NCBI RefSeq assembly: GCF_023065955.2
Contig: NW_026622963.1
Coordinates: forward strand, 13,337,001 to 13,401,000
DNA: 64,000 bases
Direction of reading: 5' to 3'
Source: Ursus arctos
Lineage: Eukaryota > Chordata > Mammalia > Carnivora > Ursidae
A program made the position numbers and the translations under genes. Below are positions 13,359 through 24,885 of this stretch, one piece after another. Under the pieces are notes generated by a model. That model was not told the DNA's origin and ran no database searches. It saw nothing but the letters and a program-made list of their open reading frames with translations. How positions within the stretch are numbered: position 1 is the stretch's first letter; every line of letters begins with the position of its first letter.

Positions 13359-13857
13359 CTATTAATTTATTTTTATCTATATGTCTCTTTATTCTGGTTA
13401 AGAGTTGGCTTGTGTATCTTGCTGCTCCCCTGTTGGGGGCATATATATTTATAATTGTCATATCCACTTGTTGAATACTTCCTTTAAGAATAATATAGTG
13501 CCCTTCTACATCTCTAACTATAGTCTGTAGTTTAAAATCCAATTTATCTGATATGAGAATTGCTACGCCAGCTTTCTTTTGAGGTCCATTTGCGTGAAAG
13601 ATGGTACTCCATCCCCTTACTCTCAGTCTGAATGCATCTTTGGGTTCGAAATGAGTCTCTTGTAGACAGCAAATGGATGGGTCATGTCTTTTTATCCAAT
13701 CTGCAACCCTGTGGCATTTTATGGGAGTGATCAAACCATTCACATTAAGACTGAGTACTGAGAGATATGATTTTAATGATGCCATGTTGCCAGTAAAGTC
13801 TTTGTTTGTATTGGCTGTGACTTTCTGTTCTGTATCACTCTTGGGACCTTTTTACTC

Positions 13858-14712
13858 TTATAGAACCCCCCGTAATATCTCCTGTAGGGCTGGTTTTGTG
13901 GTTACGAAATTGGTTAGTGACTGGCGATTCTGAAATGTCTTTATTTCTCCATCAATTCTGAATGACAGCCTTGCTGGATAAAGGATCCTTGGCTGCATGT
14001 TTTTCTCTGAAAGAGCTTTAAATATGCTCCCCCAACCCTTTCTCTCATTCCAGGTCTGTGTAGAGAGGTCTGACATAATTCTGATGCCTTTGCCTTGGTA
14101 CGTGAGAAATTTCTTTGCCCTGGCCGCTTTCAATACTGTATCCTTGCATCTAGTATTTGCGAAATGCACTATGACGTGACGTGGCGTAGGTTTGTCGTGG
14201 TTGAGCTTGGGAGGGGTCCTCTCTGCCTCTTGGACACGAATGTTTGTTTCCCTCCTTAGATTAGGGAAGTTTTCAACTACAATTTGTTCAAATATCTCTT
14301 CTAGACCTCTGTTTTTCTCCACCCCCTCGGGGATGCCGATGATTCTAACATTGGATCGTGTCATTGAGTCAGTAATCTCCTGTAACCTACATTTGTGGGC
14401 TTGGATTTTTTTAAGAGCAGCTTCTATTTTGGTTTTTTCCTCTACTAACCCATCCTCCAATTCATTAACCCGTCCCTCTGCTTCTGTGACCCTGGCCATC
14501 AGAGCCTCTAGTTTTGCCTGCATTTGGCTCATAGAATTTTTAATTTCTGTCAGATTCGCTCTCATTTCTGTCCTTAGGGATTCTATATTCTCAGTAACGT
14601 TTTCGTTAATACTTTTTTCAATTCTACTCATCATTTTGACCATCATTACTCTGAATTCCATTTCTGATACTTTGGTTATATCCATATCCATTATTTCTGT
14701 GGCAGAGGCCAC
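13858..14712 (-). CDS. L1 ORF1p-like RNA-binding protein (retrotransposon, open frame)
   Basis: An open frame of 284 codons. ORF1p is the trimeric RNA chaperone that coats L1 RNA. A long coiled coil covers about residues 20-110 (heptad-like, rich in E, K and L). The RRM starts near NVRIIGIPEG (about 122-131). A conserved ENFPNL follows, then the C-terminal domain with TPRHVIVHF, QPRILYPARLSF and a terminal TTKPALQEIL. It ends 73 bp before the ORF2 start, typical L1 spacing. The frame upstream of the first ATG stays open as far as a 12-base C run (14736-14747), where it is out of register with an earlier ATG, so the N terminus may be shortened. This is a repeat protein, not a host gene, and probably not expressed. 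Confidence 0.85.
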   Translation of the reverse strand: MASATEIMDMDITKVSEMEFRVMMVKMMSRIEKSINENVTENIESLRTEMRANLTEIKNSMSQMQAKLEALMARVTEAEGRVNELEDGLVEEKTKIEAALKKIQAHKCRLQEITDSMTRSNVRIIGIPEGVEKNRGLEEIFEQIVVENFPNLRRETNIRVQEAERTPPKLNHDKPTPRHVIVHFANTRCKDTVLKAARAKKFLTYQGKGIRIMSDLSTQTWNERKGWGSIFKALSEKNMQPRILYPARLSFRIDGEIKTFQNRQSLTNFVTTKPALQEILRGVL

Positions 14713-14867
14713 AGACTCACTGTCTTTTCTTTGCTGGGGGGGGGGGGCTTCTCCTTCTTGTCATTCTGATGAGGAGAGGTTGCGGGGTTGTCCAGAGCCC
14801 AAATTATTGACTGGGTCCCAGGCCGTGCCCCTTGTTTTATAGGGATCTTAGGGATGTGGGCTTCTTC

Positions 14868-15057
14868 TTTAAAGATTTTATTTATTTATTTATGTGGCAG
14901 CCAACCAGTGAGAGAGGGAACAGAAGCAGGGGAGTGGGAGAGGAAGAAGCAGGTTCCCAGCGGAGGAGCCCGATGAGGGACTCCTTTCCGGAACGCCGGA
15001 TTCACGCCCTAAGGCAAAGGCAGGCGCTCAATGACTGCGCCACCCAGGCGCCCGGGT
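14868..15057 (-). mobile_element. CAN SINE inserted in L1 5' UTR
   Basis: Inverted SINE, tail 'aaagattttatttatttatt', head 'gcgccacccaggcgcccg'. Target duplication 'tgtgggcttctt' at 14856-14867 and 15058-15069. It separates ORF1 from the CpG-rich promoter part. Confidence 0.95.
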
Positions 15058-15902
15058 TGTGGGCTTCTTGATTTTTCAGCCTGCCTTCTGGGGGAGGGGC
15101 CTGCCGCGCCGATACTCAGGCAACCCTGTTTGGGTAGAGTCTCCGTGTCCCCTGCGAGGGGGGATGGGGATGGGCACGCTGTGAGCCGGTATTTCCAGGC
15201 TTTTGTTCTCTGGCGGCTTTCCCTGGCGGTTTGCTGTGCCTCTTCTGAGAGTCAGAGCAGCAGCGGCCGAATCTCAGCCTCTGTCTCAGAACAGAGGGAT
15301 TGCGGCCCGTTCTCCACTGATGTTCTGGCCACTTTAACTCTTTTACTGTTGGTGCTGCTCAACCCTGCAGCGACCCGGGATGTGCGCCCCACACCCGGCG
15401 TCCCAGCCCTCACTTCCAGGGCCGGCACGTCTCTGTCCTTTGTGTTTCTAATGCCGCCAGCCGCCAGCCGCCCCGCGCGCACTCCGGAAGCTCCCGGTTC
15501 AGTCTGGATCCAGTGAGCGCACCGGGATTCCGGTGTTCCGCGAGATGCCTGGTGGCGCGCGCTCCCGCTCCCGGCTTATGGTCTCAGTCTGCTGTTTTGC
15601 GGGTGCCGTCCGCGAGCCCCGCCCGCTCTCCCATGCAAGTGGCTACCGCTTCCCGGCGCCTGAACGCTGCGGCTCCCTCCCCCTTCCGTTTATCTTCCGA
15701 TATCTGTGCACGGTTTCATGGATCCCCGCTTCGTACCTCAGTACTCGGCGCTGGAGATGTTCATTTGTAGAGATCCAGATGCATCTTCCTGCGTCTCAGG
15801 TTGGTTCCGTGGTTGTTTAGGCTGGTCTGGTACCTATCGAGCTCGACTCGGGGGACCGGCTGAAAAAGGTGTCTCCTACCCTCCGCCATCTTAACTCCTC
15901 GG
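15058..15902 (-). promoter_or_regulatory. L1 5' UTR, CpG-rich internal promoter region
   Basis: This 845-bp stretch is rich in CpG (for example 'gccgccagccgccccgcgcgc' region near 15455-15480 and 'gcgcgcgctcccgctcccgg' near 15552-15575), in contrast to the CpG-poor surroundings. It ends at the L1 5' terminus. L1 5' UTRs carry an RNA polymerase II promoter that starts at the first base, here transcribing leftward. Human L1s also have an antisense promoter; in this orientation one would fire rightward, toward OCA2 exon 3. Promoter activity is inferred from family knowledge. Confidence 0.5.
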
Positions 15903-16570
15903 TCCATATGTGTCTTTTGTTTGATTTCTAACCATTATTAAGAGTGGGGCATTGAAATCTCTAGCCAATCTTGTAGAACTATCTATCCCTTCAATTATGT
16001 CATTGTCTGCCTCATATCTTTTGGAGCTCTGATGTTTGGCGCATATTATTTATAATTGTTATTGATAGCATATAGTTGAATTATGTTTTTTGTTTTCTTT
16101 TTTTTCTGTTTTAATCTCTCTGCCAACTGCTGCCTTTTTATTGATGAGTTTAGTATATTGATATTTAAGGTTATCATTCATACAAAAAGAATTACTTTTG
16201 GCATTTTGTTTTGTTTTCTGTATGTCTTATAACTTTATGTCCCTCATTTCCTTCATTACTGCCTTCTTCCTTTACTGCCTTCCTTTATGTTTAGTTGACT
16301 TTTTTTTGTAGTGACATGTTTTGATTCCCTTCTCATTTTTTTGGTGTAGGTTTTATTGTATTTTCTTTGTGTTTACAGTGATAATTGGATACGACATTCT
16401 AAAGTTATAACAACCTAATTTGAATTCATACCAACTTAGCTTCAACTGCATACAAAAATTCTACTTCTATATAGTTCTGCCCCTCTTTGTTATTGATATC
16501 ACAAATTACATTTTTATACACTGTGTACCTGTTAACATAGATATAGAATTTTTTATGCGTTTATTTTTTA

Positions 16571-19376
16571 AATCCTGCAGAAAATAACTAGTGGGGGTGT
16601 TAAGCTGAAGAAGTGGGAAACTGCCCTCATGATTACAACTGATTACAAACTTTGCCTCTGAGCAGCCTGGGCTATAGGCTCTCTTTTTTGCAGTTAATTA
16701 AACTTAAAAGCTTGGCTATGCTTGGACAGGACAATGATAGACTCTCTGAAGCCCTGTGTGTATTTGGGTGAGGAATTACAGTCTTCTCCCAACTCTTCTA
16801 AAAAATGGCACATGAGTGGGTGGCAGCTTCCCTGATCACTTTCCTTCCTCGGATCTGCTTTCTGTCAGTGGATGCACTTGGCGGTTTTCTGTGTGATCAC
16901 TTTTAGGGCAAACTCAACGTTTCCCAGCCTGCTGGTTTGCTTTTTTCCTTCTGGAAAGGTAGTTTGGACCAGTGAATCCAGGATGAAAACAGGCCAGAAA
17001 GAAGAGTCAGAGAGAGAGAGGGAGAGAGAGAGGAAGGCACTGGCATCATTTTGCACTCCTTGTTACTTGTTCTGGGTCCCTGCCAAGCAGAGCTGGCTTC
17101 TGTCCTGCACTGATGGTATCTACATGATACAGAGCTTGAGAAAGAATGAGAGCAAACCTCTTCCTCTACCACTGATAACCAAACCACTACCCTCTCTCCA
17201 GCATGTCTTTTGCTCTAATCATTGTCTTTTGTCTGGCCTTTAGAAACATGAATCTTCTCAGAAGTGTTAATATATGAGGTATGCAACATTTTTAACATTC
17301 TTAGATACTTATTTCTTAATAAAATGACATAAGCACCATAGGACTACCAAATGTTTGGATCTAGAAAGAACTAGGGTGTCTGGAGTTAAGAAAACTGCTG
17401 TAGACAGGGGAGGGCTGGGAGGTATTGCCTCCCAGGCATATATGAATTTTGCACATGTATACATAGAGTTGTTGAGACACTAGGGAAAATAGATACTATT
17501 GAATTTTGTGAATTTTGAAAACACCTGGGCTTAGATGTGAAGTCAGAGAATGTCAGTGAGATTTCTTTTTCAGAAGGAGAAAAGGTCAGGAATAATATAG
17601 ATCTCATCAATATTTTCTACCTTAATAAAGTCAGAAAGAAAAATGACTCCAGAATATGTGTTTCTTGGGCAATCCTGAATCTCCTCTATATGTAGTTTGT
17701 GAGTTTTCTGTCTTCCAGGACAGCAGATAAGGGGTCCTGTGAAGTAACTGGGTTTGAAGCCCTCTCTGATTTTCTCTTCTTTGGAAAAAAGAAATGGACT
17801 TGGAACAATGGAAAATAATGTCTGGACAGTGTCAAATTAAGTTTAAATTTGGAATAGCCTGAAGTCTCTGGGAAATTTCCTAGCAAAACTTATTTTATTT
17901 TTGACTCGTTAGAATCATAACTAAATATTAAAAAGCTTAGAAACTACTCCCTGTACACTTATAACTACAATTATAAAATACTGTGTGTACACAAAGTGCA
18001 ACAGAAATGTTAAATAATGAAATCAGCCAGATGTGCCCACCTCAGAGTAAATAAAAAGTCCTTTTGACTTTCCCCATTTCCAGTTTTCCTCCTTCATGGC
18101 CATAAGGTGAATTCTCAGCATTGCACAGTGTGGTGCTGCTGTGAGCTGTGCTGAGAGCCTGTGGGTAGTGCTTTCTAAGGAGCAATAACACCTCCACTCT
18201 CTTGAACGTTCTCTGCTCTTCAGAGGGTCAGTGGTGATTCTGAGCACATTATAATAATGGCTTAGAAAACTATTTCATTGAGTCAAAAAGACACCTCATG
18301 TAAATAAGCTATGGTTACTGGTATTTAACTAATTCATTAAGTATTTAAATACCTACATTGAACTGGGTACCAGTTAAGGTACCAGATAAAACAAGATGGA
18401 AATAACAGTCACCTTTCCCAGAAATGCTATGTAACAGATCACACCAAGGAGTAACAGAAAACATTGGATATTTGTTGACTTATTGAGACATTTATCTAAA
18501 TGTGCCCGAGGCCTTTCTTCATTTACAGTTATGAGACATCAAAAATTTAAAAGCCCAACTAATTGTTTAAGCCAGTTTGAATAGCTAACAGCTAAAGTGC
18601 ACGAATTATTAAATCCCTCAAGTGGAATTCATCTTCCATCTCTGCTGTGATGCATGCTAGTTAGGGCATCTGTTCTACACCTTGTTTTCTGCCGTGCTCT
18701 TCTTCCTGGCTAGTAAAGCTCCTGAGGACAGAGTCCTCTCTCATTTGTGTTCCCCAATAAACTGGGGATGCCCAGAGGTGGTGCTCAGAGGACACATTGC
18801 TGGCCCAAGACAGACTCCCTTCCTGGCTTCAGTGTGGAGTGATGGATATTGTTGGACACAGCTCAGGGCCCTGGTTTCATTCATCCATGAGACCAGAGTC
18901 TTATTGTCTAAGATCACAGGTGCATGCTGGAATGAGAAGAAGAAAGGAGGTGGGAATATTTTTCTTTCCATTCTCTGCATTTATGATCTGAGTGTTATTA
19001 CTGCCCCAAGTGAGTGTTTCATGGCACCCACAGCAGCTCTGTGTGGTCTGGGCTCCTTTAGTAAAGACAATGTATTTCTATATAAAATGACATATTCCCA
19101 ACAGTTAGGAATGAAAATGTTTTCTGCAGCTTTTCATGAAAAGCTGGTTGCTTTTAAACATTATGTATCCTTGAATGAGGAGACCATATATGCTTGTGGG
19201 CTCTTGTGCATGTGCAATTATTTCCATCTTAAAATCTCCTGATTTGGATAAGTTTATGGTGGCCCTTCTTCTAATGCAGGCCAGCACAGTGGAGGGGGGG
19301 TCCCACACAGTGTGAACCTTTGCTTTGCTTCACTTGTGGCTTCTATCCCCCTCAGAGACCCCTCCTTGCCATTTAA
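16571..19376. other. Intron 2, mostly unique sequence
   Basis: No interspersed repeat I can name with confidence. There is a GA-rich tract at 17008-17036. Open frames of 60-186 codons (the longest at 18682-19242, +) show no recognisable domain, lack splice context and sit in intronic DNA, so none is called. The sequence is a plausible place for conserved regulatory DNA, but nothing specific is visible. Confidence 0.5.
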
Positions 19377-20504
19377 TCATTTCATTAAAATTTTTAAAAT
19401 TTTGTTTAGTTAGCCACCATATAGTACATCATTAGTTTTTGATGTGTTCAATGATTCAATAGTTGCATATAACACCCAGTGCTCATCCCGACATGGGCCC
19501 TCCTTAATATCCATCACCTGGCTACCCCATCCTTCAACCCTTTCCCCTCTGAAACCCTCAGTTTGTTTCCCAGAATCCATAGCCTCTCATGATTTGTCTC
19601 CCTTTCTGATTTTCCCTGCTTCAGTTTTCCCTCCCTTCCCCTATGGTCCTCTGTGCTATTGCTTATGTTCCACATATGAGTGAAACTATATGATAACTTA
19701 TCTTTCTCTGCTTGACTTATTTTTATTTTACTTAGGATAATCCCCTCCAGTTCCATCCATGTCGATGCAAATGGTGGGTATTCATCCTTTATGACGGCAG
19801 AGTAATAGTCCATTGTGTGTGTGTGTGTGTGTATGTATACGTATACATATCTCACATATTCTTTATTCATACATCTGTTGAACGGCATCTCAGTGCCTTC
19901 CACAGTTTGGCTATTGTGGACATTGCTGCTGTAAACATTGGGGTGCATGTGTCCCTTCTTTACACTACATGTTTATCTTTGGGGTAAATACCCAGTAGTG
20001 CAATTCCTGGATCATAGGGTAGCTCAATTTTTTACTTTTTGAGGAACCTTTGTACTGTTGTACCAGCTTGCATTCCCACCAACAGTGTAAGAGGGTTCTC
20101 CTTTCTCCACATCCTCACCGAAAATTGTTGTTTCCTGTTTTGTTAATTTTTTCCATTCTGACTGGTGTAAGGTGGTATCTCAATGTGGTTTTGATTTGAA
20201 TTTCCCTGATGACTAATGATGTTGAATAATTTTCATGTGTCTGTTAGCCATTTGTATGTTTTCTTCAGAGAAGTGTCTGTTCATGTTTTCTGCCCATTTC
20301 TTGACTGGATTATTTGTTTTTTGAGTGTTGAGTTTTAGACGTTCTTTATGGATTATGGATACCAGCCCTTTATCTGTAATGTCATTTGCAAATATCTTCT
20401 CCCATTCCATGGGTTGCCTCTTAGATTTGTTGACTGTTTCCTTTGCTGTGCAGAAGCTTTTTATCTGGATGAAGTCCCAAAAGTTTATTTTTGCTTTTGT
20501 TTCT

Positions 20505-23500
20505 TTTTTTAAATTTATTTTATTTTTTTAATAATATTTTTTATTATATTATGTTAGTCACCATACAGTACATCCCTGGTTTTTTATGTAAAGTTCCATG
20601 ATTCATTAGTCGCGTATAACACCCAGTGCAACATGCAATAGGTGCCCTCCTTACTACCCATCACCAGCCTATCCCATTCCCCCTCCCCCCTCCCCTCTGA
20701 GGCCCTCAGTTTGTTTCCCAGAGTCCATAGTCTCTCATGCTTCATTCCCCCTTCTGATTACCCCCCTTTCTTTATCCCTTTCTTCCCCTACCGATCTTCC
20801 TACTTCTTATGTTCCATAAATGAGTGAATCCATATGGTAATTGTCTTTCTCTGCTTGACTTATTTCATTTAGCATTATCTCCTCCAGTCCCGTCCTGTTG
20901 CAGCAAATGATGAAAAATTGTTTTTTCTGATGGCTAATATTCCATTGTATATATGGGACACATCTTCTTAATCCAGTCATCTGTTGAAGGGCATCTCGGT
21001 TCCTTCCACGATTTAGCTATTGTGGACAATGCTGCTATGAACATTGGGGTGCATATGGCCCTTCTCTTCACTACGTCTGTATCTTTGGGGTAAACACCCA
21101 GTAGTGCAATTGCTGGATCCTAGGGTAGCTCTATTTTTAACTTTTTAAGGGACCTCCACACTGTTTTCCAGAGTGGCCGTACCAACTTGCATTCCCACCA
21201 ACAATGTAGGAGGGATCCCTTTCTCCACATCCTCTCCAACAATTGTTCTTTCTTGCCTTGTCAATTTTTGCCATTCTAACTGGCGTAAGGTGGTATCTCA
21301 ATGTGGTTTTGATTTGAATTTCCCTGATGGCTAATGATTTTGAACATTTTTTCATGTGTCTGTTAACCATTTGTATGTCTTCATTGGAAAAGTGTCTGTT
21401 CATATCTTCTGCCCACTTTATGATTTATTTGTTTCTTTTGTATTGAGTTTGAGAAGTTCATTGTAGATCTTGGATACCAGTCTTTTATCTGTAGTGTCAT
21501 TTGCAAATATCTTCTCCCATTCCATGGGCTGCCACTTAGTTTTTTTGACTGGTTCCTTGGCTGTGCAGAAGGTTTTTATCCTGATGAAGTCCCACAAGTT
21601 CATTTTATCTTTTGTTTCTCTTGCCTTTGGAGATGTGTCACAAAAAAGGTTGCTGTGGCCGATGTCGTAGAGGTTGCTGCCTATGCTCTCCTCTAGGAAT
21701 TAGATGGATTCCTGTCTCACATCGAGGTTTTTCTTCCATTTGGAGTTTATCTTTGTGTATGGTATGAGAGAGTGGTCAAGTTTCATTCGTTTGCATGTAG
21801 CTGTCCAATTTTCCCAGCACCATTTATTGAAGAGACTGTCTTTTCCACTGGATGTTTTCTCCTGCTTTATCACAGATTAGTTGCCCAAAGAGCCAAGGGT
21901 CCATTTCTGGGATCTCTATTCTGTTCCGTTGGTCTATGTGTCTGTTTTTGTGCCAGTACCATGCTGTCTTTGTGATCACAGCTTTGTAGTACAACTTGAA
22001 ATCCGGCATTGTGATGCCTCCAGCTTTGTTTTTCCTTTTCAACAGTTCCTTGGCGATTCGGGGCCTTTTCTGTTTCCACACAATTTAAGGGCTGTTTGTT
22101 CCAGTTCTTTGAAAAATGTCATTGGTATTTTGATCGGGATGGCATTGAAAGTGTAGATTGCTCTGGGTAGCATGGACATTTTAACTATGTTAATTCTTCT
22201 GATCCATGAACATGGAATATTTTTCCATCTTTTTGTGTCTTCTTCAATGTCTTTCAAGAGTGATTTGTAGTTTCTAGAATATAGGTCCTTTACGTCTCTG
22301 GTTAAGTTAATTCCTAGATAGCGTATTGTTTTTGGTGCTATTGTAAATGGAATGGATTCCCAAATTTCTCTTTCTTCAGTCTCATTGTTCGTGTATAGAA
22401 ATTCAACTGATTTCTGAGCATTGATTTTGTATCCTGCTACATTACTGAATTGCTCTATAAGTTCTAGTAGTTTGGGGGTGGATTCTTTTGGGTTTTCCAT
22501 ATAGAGTGTCATGTCATCTGCAAAGAGAGACAGTTTGACTTCTTTGCCAATTTGGATAGCTTTTATCCCTTTTTGTTGTCTGATAGCTGTTGCAAGGACT
22601 TCTAGTACTATGTTGAACAATACTGGCAAGAGAGGGCATCCTTGTCGTGTTTCTGATCTTAAGGGTAAGGCTTCCAGCTTTTCCCCATTGAGAATGATAT
22701 TTGCTGTAGGCTTTTTGTAGATGGTTTTTATGAGATTGAGGCATGTACCCTCTATCCCTACACTCTGAAGGGTTTTAATCAGGAAAGGATGCTGTATTTT
22801 GTCAAATGTTTTTTCTGTGTCTATTGAGAGGATCATATGATTCTTGACTCTTTTCTTGTTGATATAATCTATCACACTGATCGATTTGCATATGTTGAAC
22901 CACCTTACATCCCAGGGATGAATCCCACTTGGTCATGATGGATAATCCTTTTAATGTACTGTTGGATCCTATTAGCTAGGATCTTGTTGAGAATTTTGGC
23001 ATCCATATTCATCAGGGATATAGGTCTGTAATTATCCTTTTTGCTAGGGTCTTTGCCTGGTTTGGGGATTAAGGTAATACTGACCTCATAGGATGAGTTT
23101 GGTAGTTTTCCTTCTATTTCTATTTTTTGAAACAGCTTCAGGAGAATAGGTATTATAACTTCTTTGAAGGTTTGGTAGAATTCCCCGGGGAATCCCTCAG
23201 GCCCTGGAGTTTTGTTTTTCGGAAGGATTTTAATCACTGCTTAAATCTCTTCATAATTAATCGGTCTGTTTAAAAAATGAATTTCTTCCTGTTTCAGTCT
23301 TGGTAATTTTTAGGTTTCCAGGAAGGCATCCATCTATTCCAGATTGCTTAATTTATTGGTATAAAGCTGTTGATAAAATTTTCTAATGATCCTTCCTATT
23401 TCATTGGTGTTGGTTGTGACCGCTCCTTTTTCATTCATAATTTTATTAATTTGGCTCCTTTCTGTATTCTTTTGTATAAGTCTTGCCAGTGGCTTATCTA

Positions 23501-24885
23501 TTTTATTTATTCTTTCAAAGAACCAGCTTCTAGTTCTATTGATCTGCTCTACTGTGCTCCTGGTTTCTAATTCATTGATCTCTGCTCTAATTATGATCAA
23601 CTGCTTTCTCATGTGTGGCTTAGGCCTGTTCTTCTGTTGCTGTTCCAGCTTCTTGAGGTGAGAATATAAAAACTGCATTTTAGATTTTTCTATTCTTTTG
23701 AGTGAGGTTTGGATGGCTATGTATTTTCCCCTTAGGACTGCCTTTGCAGTGTCCCATAGGTTTTGGACCGATGTGTTTTCATTCTCGTTGGTCTCCATAA
23801 ATTGTTTAAATTGATTTTTGATTTCCTGGTTTATCGAATCATTCTTGAGAAGGATAGTTCTTTGTTTCCAAGTGTTTGAGTTTCTTCCAAGTTTTTCCTT
23901 GTGGTTGAGTTCCAATTTCAGAGCGTTGTGGTCTGAGAATATGCAGGGAATAATTTCAGTCTTTTGGTATCAGTTGAGACCTGTTTTGTGACCCAGAACA
24001 TGATCTATTCTGGAGAATGTTCCATGTGCATTCGAATAGAATGAGTATTGTTGTTCTGGGGTGTAGTGTTCTATATATATCTATGAGGTCCATCTGGTCC
24101 AGTATGTCCTTCAAAGCTCTTGTTTCTTTGTTGATTTTTTGCTTAGGTGATCTGTCTATTGCTGAGAGCGTAGTTTTGAGGTCCCCTACTATTAATGTAT
24201 TATTATCGATATGTCTTTTTATTCTGGTTAAGAGTTGGCTTGTGTAACTGCTGCTCCCCTGTTTGGGGCATATATATTGATAATTGTCATATCCACTTGT
24301 TGGATACATCCTTTGAGAATAATATAGCATCCTCCTGTATCTCTAACTACAGTCTTTAGTTTAAAATCCAATCTGTCTGATATGAGAATTGCTACCCCAG
24401 CTTTCTTTTGATGTCCATTGGCATGAAAAATGGTTTTCCATCCCTTTACTTTCAGTCTGGATGTATCTTTAGATTCAAAATGAGTCTCTTATAGATAGCA
24501 AATGGATGGGTCATGTCTTTTTATCCAGTCTGCAACCCTGTGGCATTTATGGGAGCATTTAGGCCATTCATATTGAGAGTGATTATTGAGAGATATGATT
24601 TCAATGATGTCATGTTGCCTGTAAAGTCTTTGTTTCTATAGATTGTAACTTTCTGTTCTGTATCACTCTTGGGGCCTTTTTACTTTTATAGAACCCCCCT
24701 TAATATCTCCTGTAGGGCTGGTTTCGTGGTTACAAAATTGGTCAGTGACTGGCGATTCTGGAAGGTCCTTATCTCTCTATCAATGCTGAATGACAGCCTT
24801 GCTGGATAAAGGATACTTGGCTGCATGTTTTTCTCTGAAAGAGCTTTAAAAATCCCCCCCCTCAACCCTTTCTCTCATTCCAGGT
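20505..24885 (-). mobile_element. 5'-truncated L1 nested inside the 19387-29209 L1
   Basis: It begins with poly-T and the 3' UTR ('ttattatattatgttagtca' at 20540) and runs through ORF2 to the end of ORF1 near 24660-24885, where it stops. The host L1 continues at 24886. Direct repeat 'cttttgtttct' at 20494-20504 and 24886-24896 is the target duplication. Reverse-transcriptase signals are readable on -: [14 protein letters not shown] within 22039-22875, [20 protein letters not shown] within 22905-23237. The frame is broken between each block, so it is dead. Confidence 0.92.
22039..24550 (-). pseudogene. L1 ORF2 remnants in the nested element
   Basis: The same ORF2 as in the younger copy, but split by stops and frameshifts into 22039-22875 (palm with FADD motif and thumb), 22905-23237 (fingers: [16 protein letters not shown]), 23334-23915 (linker, [20 protein letters not shown]) and a badly decayed endonuclease part (23956-24550). 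The order and spacing are those of an intact ORF2. It encodes no functional enzyme. Confidence 0.88.

Larger units (their letters stand above)
9550..13785 (-). pseudogene. L1 ORF2 (endonuclease-reverse transcriptase), broken
   Basis: The N-terminal apurinic endonuclease domain starts at 13785 with LSLNVNGL and CCLQETHF, holding the expected catalytic Asn and Glu. It is cut by a SINE at 13169-13358, right where the GDFN catalytic segment should follow. The reverse-transcriptase fingers and palm lie in 11607-12404 ([44 protein letters not shown]). The catalytic [15 protein letters not shown] is at 11268-11495. The C-terminal Cys-rich region is in 10045-11004 and is truncated by a second SINE. 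Residual C-terminal codons run to 9550. At least five frame breaks. The protein would drive target-primed reverse transcription; this copy cannot. Confidence 0.92.
9258..15902 (-). mobile_element. Full-length young carnivore L1, antisense to OCA2
   Basis: A complete element. At the left lie the poly-T/A tail and 3' UTR (9258-9550), then ORF2 (9550-13785), ORF1 (13858-14712) and a CpG-rich 5' UTR ending 'ccgccatcttaactcctcgg' at 15902. A perfect 16-bp target duplication 'tccatatgtgtctttt' is at 9242-9257 and 15903-15918. Of the 6645 bp, about 0.6 kb is three later SINEs, leaving about 6.0 kb, the usual full length of L1. Several ORF2 frameshifts and the SINEs make it inactive. It is the least diverged L1 in the window by eye. 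Confidence 0.95.
6425..16570 (-). mobile_element. Old L1, antisense, host to a SINE, a MaLR LTR and a full-length younger L1
   Basis: Pieces of one old L1 read in the correct order in reverse complement. The 3' UTR is at 6425-6455 and 6647-6720. ORF2 reverse transcriptase is at 7080-8484, with the FADD region read from the - strand near 7160-7200. ORF2 continues at 8920-9257, and the endonuclease and upstream part at 15903-16570. The join across the younger L1 is exact: 'tccatatgtgtctttt' at 9242-9257 resumes at 15903. About 6720-7080 contains a (TG)n run and sequence I cannot assign. All frames are broken. Confidence 0.75.

Noticed and set aside
15031..15516. Open frames of 85-161 codons on + in the CpG-rich region
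   Set aside because: They are the opposite strand of the L1 5' UTR, where GC richness reduces stop codons.
16872..17243. Open frame starting MHLAVF, considered as OCA2 exon 2 because human OCA2 begins MHL
   Set aside because: After three residues nothing matches the P protein N terminus, and there is no suitable donor in the phase needed for exon 3.
18682..19242. A 186-codon open frame on +
   Set aside because: No recognisable domain, no splice or promoter context, and it lies in an intron. Chance open frame.
19783..20410. Repeated short regular blocks considered as a CRISPR-like array or tandem gene family
   Set aside because: The similarity between distant blocks is explained by multiple L1 3' ends; there is no regular spacer structure and the genome is mammalian.
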